Below are positions 62,294 to 64,000 of a DNA stretch of 64,000 bases, in pieces. Source of the DNA: SHZL01 sp963815185. GTDB taxonomy: Bacteria > Pseudomonadota > Gammaproteobacteria > Xanthomonadales > SZUA-36. Under the pieces are notes generated by a model. It searched no databases. It saw only the letters and a list, made by a program, of their open reading frames with translations, and had not been told where the DNA came from. Within the stretch, counting starts at the first letter, position 1. Each line of letters opens with the position of its first letter. The stretch spans positions 1 through 64,000 of the forward strand of contig CAWFGC010000009.1 of NCBI GenBank assembly GCA_963815185.1, written 5' to 3'. The position numbers and the translations under genes were made by a program.

Positions 62294-63151
62294 ATGTCGA
62301 TAGCCATCCTGACCCTGGCCACGTTGTGTTTCCTGTTTGCCACGCTGCTGGTGCTGGCGCACAGGATTCTGCATGTGGACGAGGATCCGCGCATCGACAC
62401 CGTGCAACAGATGCTGCCGGGAACCAACTGTGGCGCCTGCGGCTATCCGGGCTGCCTGGGCCTGGCTCAATCCATTGTCGAAGGCAAGGCGCTGCCCGGT
62501 AAATGCACGGTCATGAATGAAGATGAGCGGGAGATGGTCGCCGCGTTCATGGGCGTGGAAGTGGGGGCTGAGGAAAAGGTGGTCGCCCGGCTGGCCTGCG
62601 CCGGCGGCACCAATACCGCCCGCAATCGCGCACATTACGAAGGTTTGCACTCCTGCCGCGCCGCGACCCTGGTTGCTGGCGGTGGCAAAGCCTGTTTTTG
62701 GGGCTGCCTGGGCCTGGGTGATTGCGAGGTTGTCTGTGACTTTGACGCGATCGTCATGAACGAACACGGCCTGCCGGTGGTGATCGACGACTTGTGCACT
62801 GCCTGCGGCGACTGCGTCGATGCCTGCCCCAAGGATCTGTTTTCCCTGCACCCGGTCAGCCACCGGCTGTGGGTGGCGTGCAAGAACCTGGAGAAAGGGG
62901 AAGCCGTACTGGCGGACTGCGATGTCGGTTGCGACGCCTGCGGTCGTTGCGCCGCCGACGCACCGGATGTAATTACGATGATCGACAACCTTCCGGTGGT
63001 GAATTACGAGCGCAATCACGATGTCAAGAAAGCCATCGATCGCTGTCCGACCGGCGCCATCGTGTGGTTCGAAGACGAAACAGGCCCAGTCACCGGCCGT
63101 GCAGCACGCAGAGTCATTCGCCAGAGTGCACGGCAAGCCATCAATACTTAA
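62294..63151 (+). CDS. RnfB-like iron-sulfur protein
   Basis: 285 residues. One N-terminal membrane helix (ILTLATLCFLFATLLVLAHRI), then the RnfB four-cysteine domain C46/C49/C54/C71 (GTNCGACGYPGCLGL...GKC). A bacterial ferredoxin pair follows: C168/C171/C174/C178 and C213/C216/C219 with C251. RnfB is the ferredoxin-accepting subunit of the Rnf ion-pumping complex, but here it stands apart from other Rnf genes, between the HdrA-like gene and a pyruvate:ferredoxin-type gene. It may be a membrane-side electron port for the cluster. Confidence 0.87.
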   Translation: MSIAILTLATLCFLFATLLVLAHRILHVDEDPRIDTVQQMLPGTNCGACGYPGCLGLAQSIVEGKALPGKCTVMNEDEREMVAAFMGVEVGAEEKVVARLACAGGTNTARNRAHYEGLHSCRAATLVAGGGKACFWGCLGLGDCEVVCDFDAIVMNEHGLPVVIDDLCTACGDCVDACPKDLFSLHPVSHRLWVACKNLEKGEAVLADCDVGCDACGRCAADAPDVITMIDNLPVVNYERNHDVKKAIDRCPTGAIVWFEDETGPVTGRAARRVIRQSARQAINT

Positions 63152-63164
63152 TCAGATTAGTGCA

Positions 63165-64000
63165 ATGAAAAAACATATTGAAACGTTTAAATACCCGGGT
63201 GTCCGCTCTGCGATGGACGGCAATACCGCCGCCATCATGTGCGAACGCGAGTCCAGCGACGGTGCCGGCGCCTATCCGATCACGCCCTCGACGCAGATGG
63301 GTGAATACTGGGCCGAAGCGGCCGCGGCTGGACATATCAATATTTCCGGGCGGCCTTTGATTTTCATCGAGCCCGAAGGCGAACACGCCGCCGCGGCAGT
63401 GACGGCGGGGCTGTCCATGACCGGGCTGCGCGCGACCAATTTCTCTTCCGGCCAGGGTATCGCCTATATGCACGAGTCGCTCTACGCGGCTGTCGGCAAG
63501 CGCCTGACCTACGTGCTGAACATGGGCTGCCGCGCGATGACCAAAGCGTCCCTGAACGTGCATGCCGGCCATGACGACTACCACTGCGTGGACGACACCG
63601 GTTTCTTCCAGGTCATGGCCAAGGACGCGCAACATGTGGCTGACCTGAATATCATTGCGCACCGTATCGCCGAGCTGGCGCTGACACCGGGCATCGTCGG
63701 TCAGGATGGGTTCCTGACCACACACCTGATCGAATCGCTGCTGTTGCCCGAGCGTGACTTGATCGCCGAGTATCTCGGCCGGCCAGACGATATCATCGAC
63801 ACACCGACGCCGGCGCAGCGAATCATCTACGGCGACCGGCGCCGGCGTATCCCGGAACTGTGGACGGTGGATGACCCGGTGCTGGCCGGTCCGGTGCAAA
63901 ACCAGGATTCCTACATGCAAAGCGTCGCTGCGCAGCGGCCCTACTTTTTCGATCACATCCAGGCGCTCACCGACCAGGCATTCGATGAGTTTCAAAAGCT
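63165..64000 (+). CDS. Pyruvate:ferredoxin oxidoreductase-type protein, N-terminal part (runs off the edge)
   Basis: The first 278 residues are intact to the window edge. SAMDGNTAAIMCERESSDGAGAYPITPSTQMGEYWAE is the NifJ/2-oxoacid alpha-domain signature. IFIEPEGEHAAAAVTAGLSMTGLRATNFSSGQG and LNMGCRAMTKASLNVHAGHDDYHCVDDTGFFQVMAKD are the TPP-side partner blocks. It starts 14 bp after the RnfB-like gene, so it belongs to the operon. It is a second, different 2-oxoacid oxidoreductase in the same transcript; the substrate cannot be told from this part. Confidence 0.88.
   Translation, partial: MKKHIETFKYPGVRSAMDGNTAAIMCERESSDGAGAYPITPSTQMGEYWAEAAAAGHINISGRPLIFIEPEGEHAAAAVTAGLSMTGLRATNFSSGQGIAYMHESLYAAVGKRLTYVLNMGCRAMTKASLNVHAGHDDYHCVDDTGFFQVMAKDAQHVADLNIIAHRIAELALTPGIVGQDGFLTTHLIESLLLPERDLIAEYLGRPDDIIDTPTPAQRIIYGDRRRRIPELWTVDDPVLAGPVQNQDSYMQSVAAQRPYFFDHIQALTDQAFDEFQK

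Overview
The window is about 64 kb of bacterial chromosome with moderately high GC and dense genes on both strands. Its gene content (CysG, TusE, a DUF349 coiled-coil protein, AsmA, TrhO, Rhs, REP-type transposase remnants, a sucrose-synthesis cluster) points to a gammaproteobacterium. The sucrose cluster resembles those of methylotrophs and chemolithotrophs, and the right end holds low-potential 2-oxoacid:ferredoxin enzymes. No rRNA, tRNA or CRISPR array was recognised, so the taxonomy is an inference.

Left part (1-18.6 kb) is an accessory island. It starts with three partial copies of a small two-helix membrane-protein gene. Next comes a 5'-truncated Rhs gene with a YwqJ-like deaminase toxin tip and its YwqK-type immunity gene, joined directly to a remnant of a REP-associated transposase. 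A truncated HNH nuclease and a giant (about 1,710 codon) exonuclease-RecQ-UvrD helicase follow. After that is a run of toxin-antitoxin-like pairs: RelE-like/HigA-like, HTH-nucleotidyltransferase/HEPN-like, BrnT/BrnA with a nonsense-mutated toxin, an HTH/nucleotidyltransferase pair, and RelE-like/NadS. These are interleaved with gene stubs, REP-like hairpins and a 160-bp MITE.

Middle part (18.6-53 kb) is mostly core metabolism and envelope genes: cyclase, methyltransferases, tandem DUF6491 proteins, VapBC, a dimethylglycine-dehydrogenase-like flavoprotein, arylamine N-acetyltransferase, an FMN-dependent alpha-hydroxy-acid dehydrogenase and TrhO. The sucrose cluster follows (sucrose-phosphate synthase/phosphatase, fructokinase, amylosucrase), then an ABC-2 exporter, DUF349 protein, spermidine-synthase-like protein, DksA-like zinc finger, proline iminopeptidase, CysG, acyltransferase, TusE, a beta-barrel-like protein, DUF1993 (3' end remodelled by a MITE), AsmA and an M14-like peptidase.

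Right part (53-64 kb) is a low-potential electron-transfer locus. It has a fused indolepyruvate:ferredoxin oxidoreductase and a convergent ApbE flavin transferase, then a tight operon of a polyferredoxin, KorA, KorB, KorC, an HdrA-like iron-sulfur flavoprotein, an RnfB-like protein and a further pyruvate:ferredoxin-type subunit running off the edge. Together these could oxidise 2-oxoacids, collect the electrons on ferredoxin, and exchange them through a flavin/RnfB module.

Caution: many conserved genes are split by frame changes. Every junction resolved base by base is a net +1 (one extra base, often in a homopolymer). That pattern suggests insertion-type sequencing error rather than decay. 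These genes are annotated as single spans.
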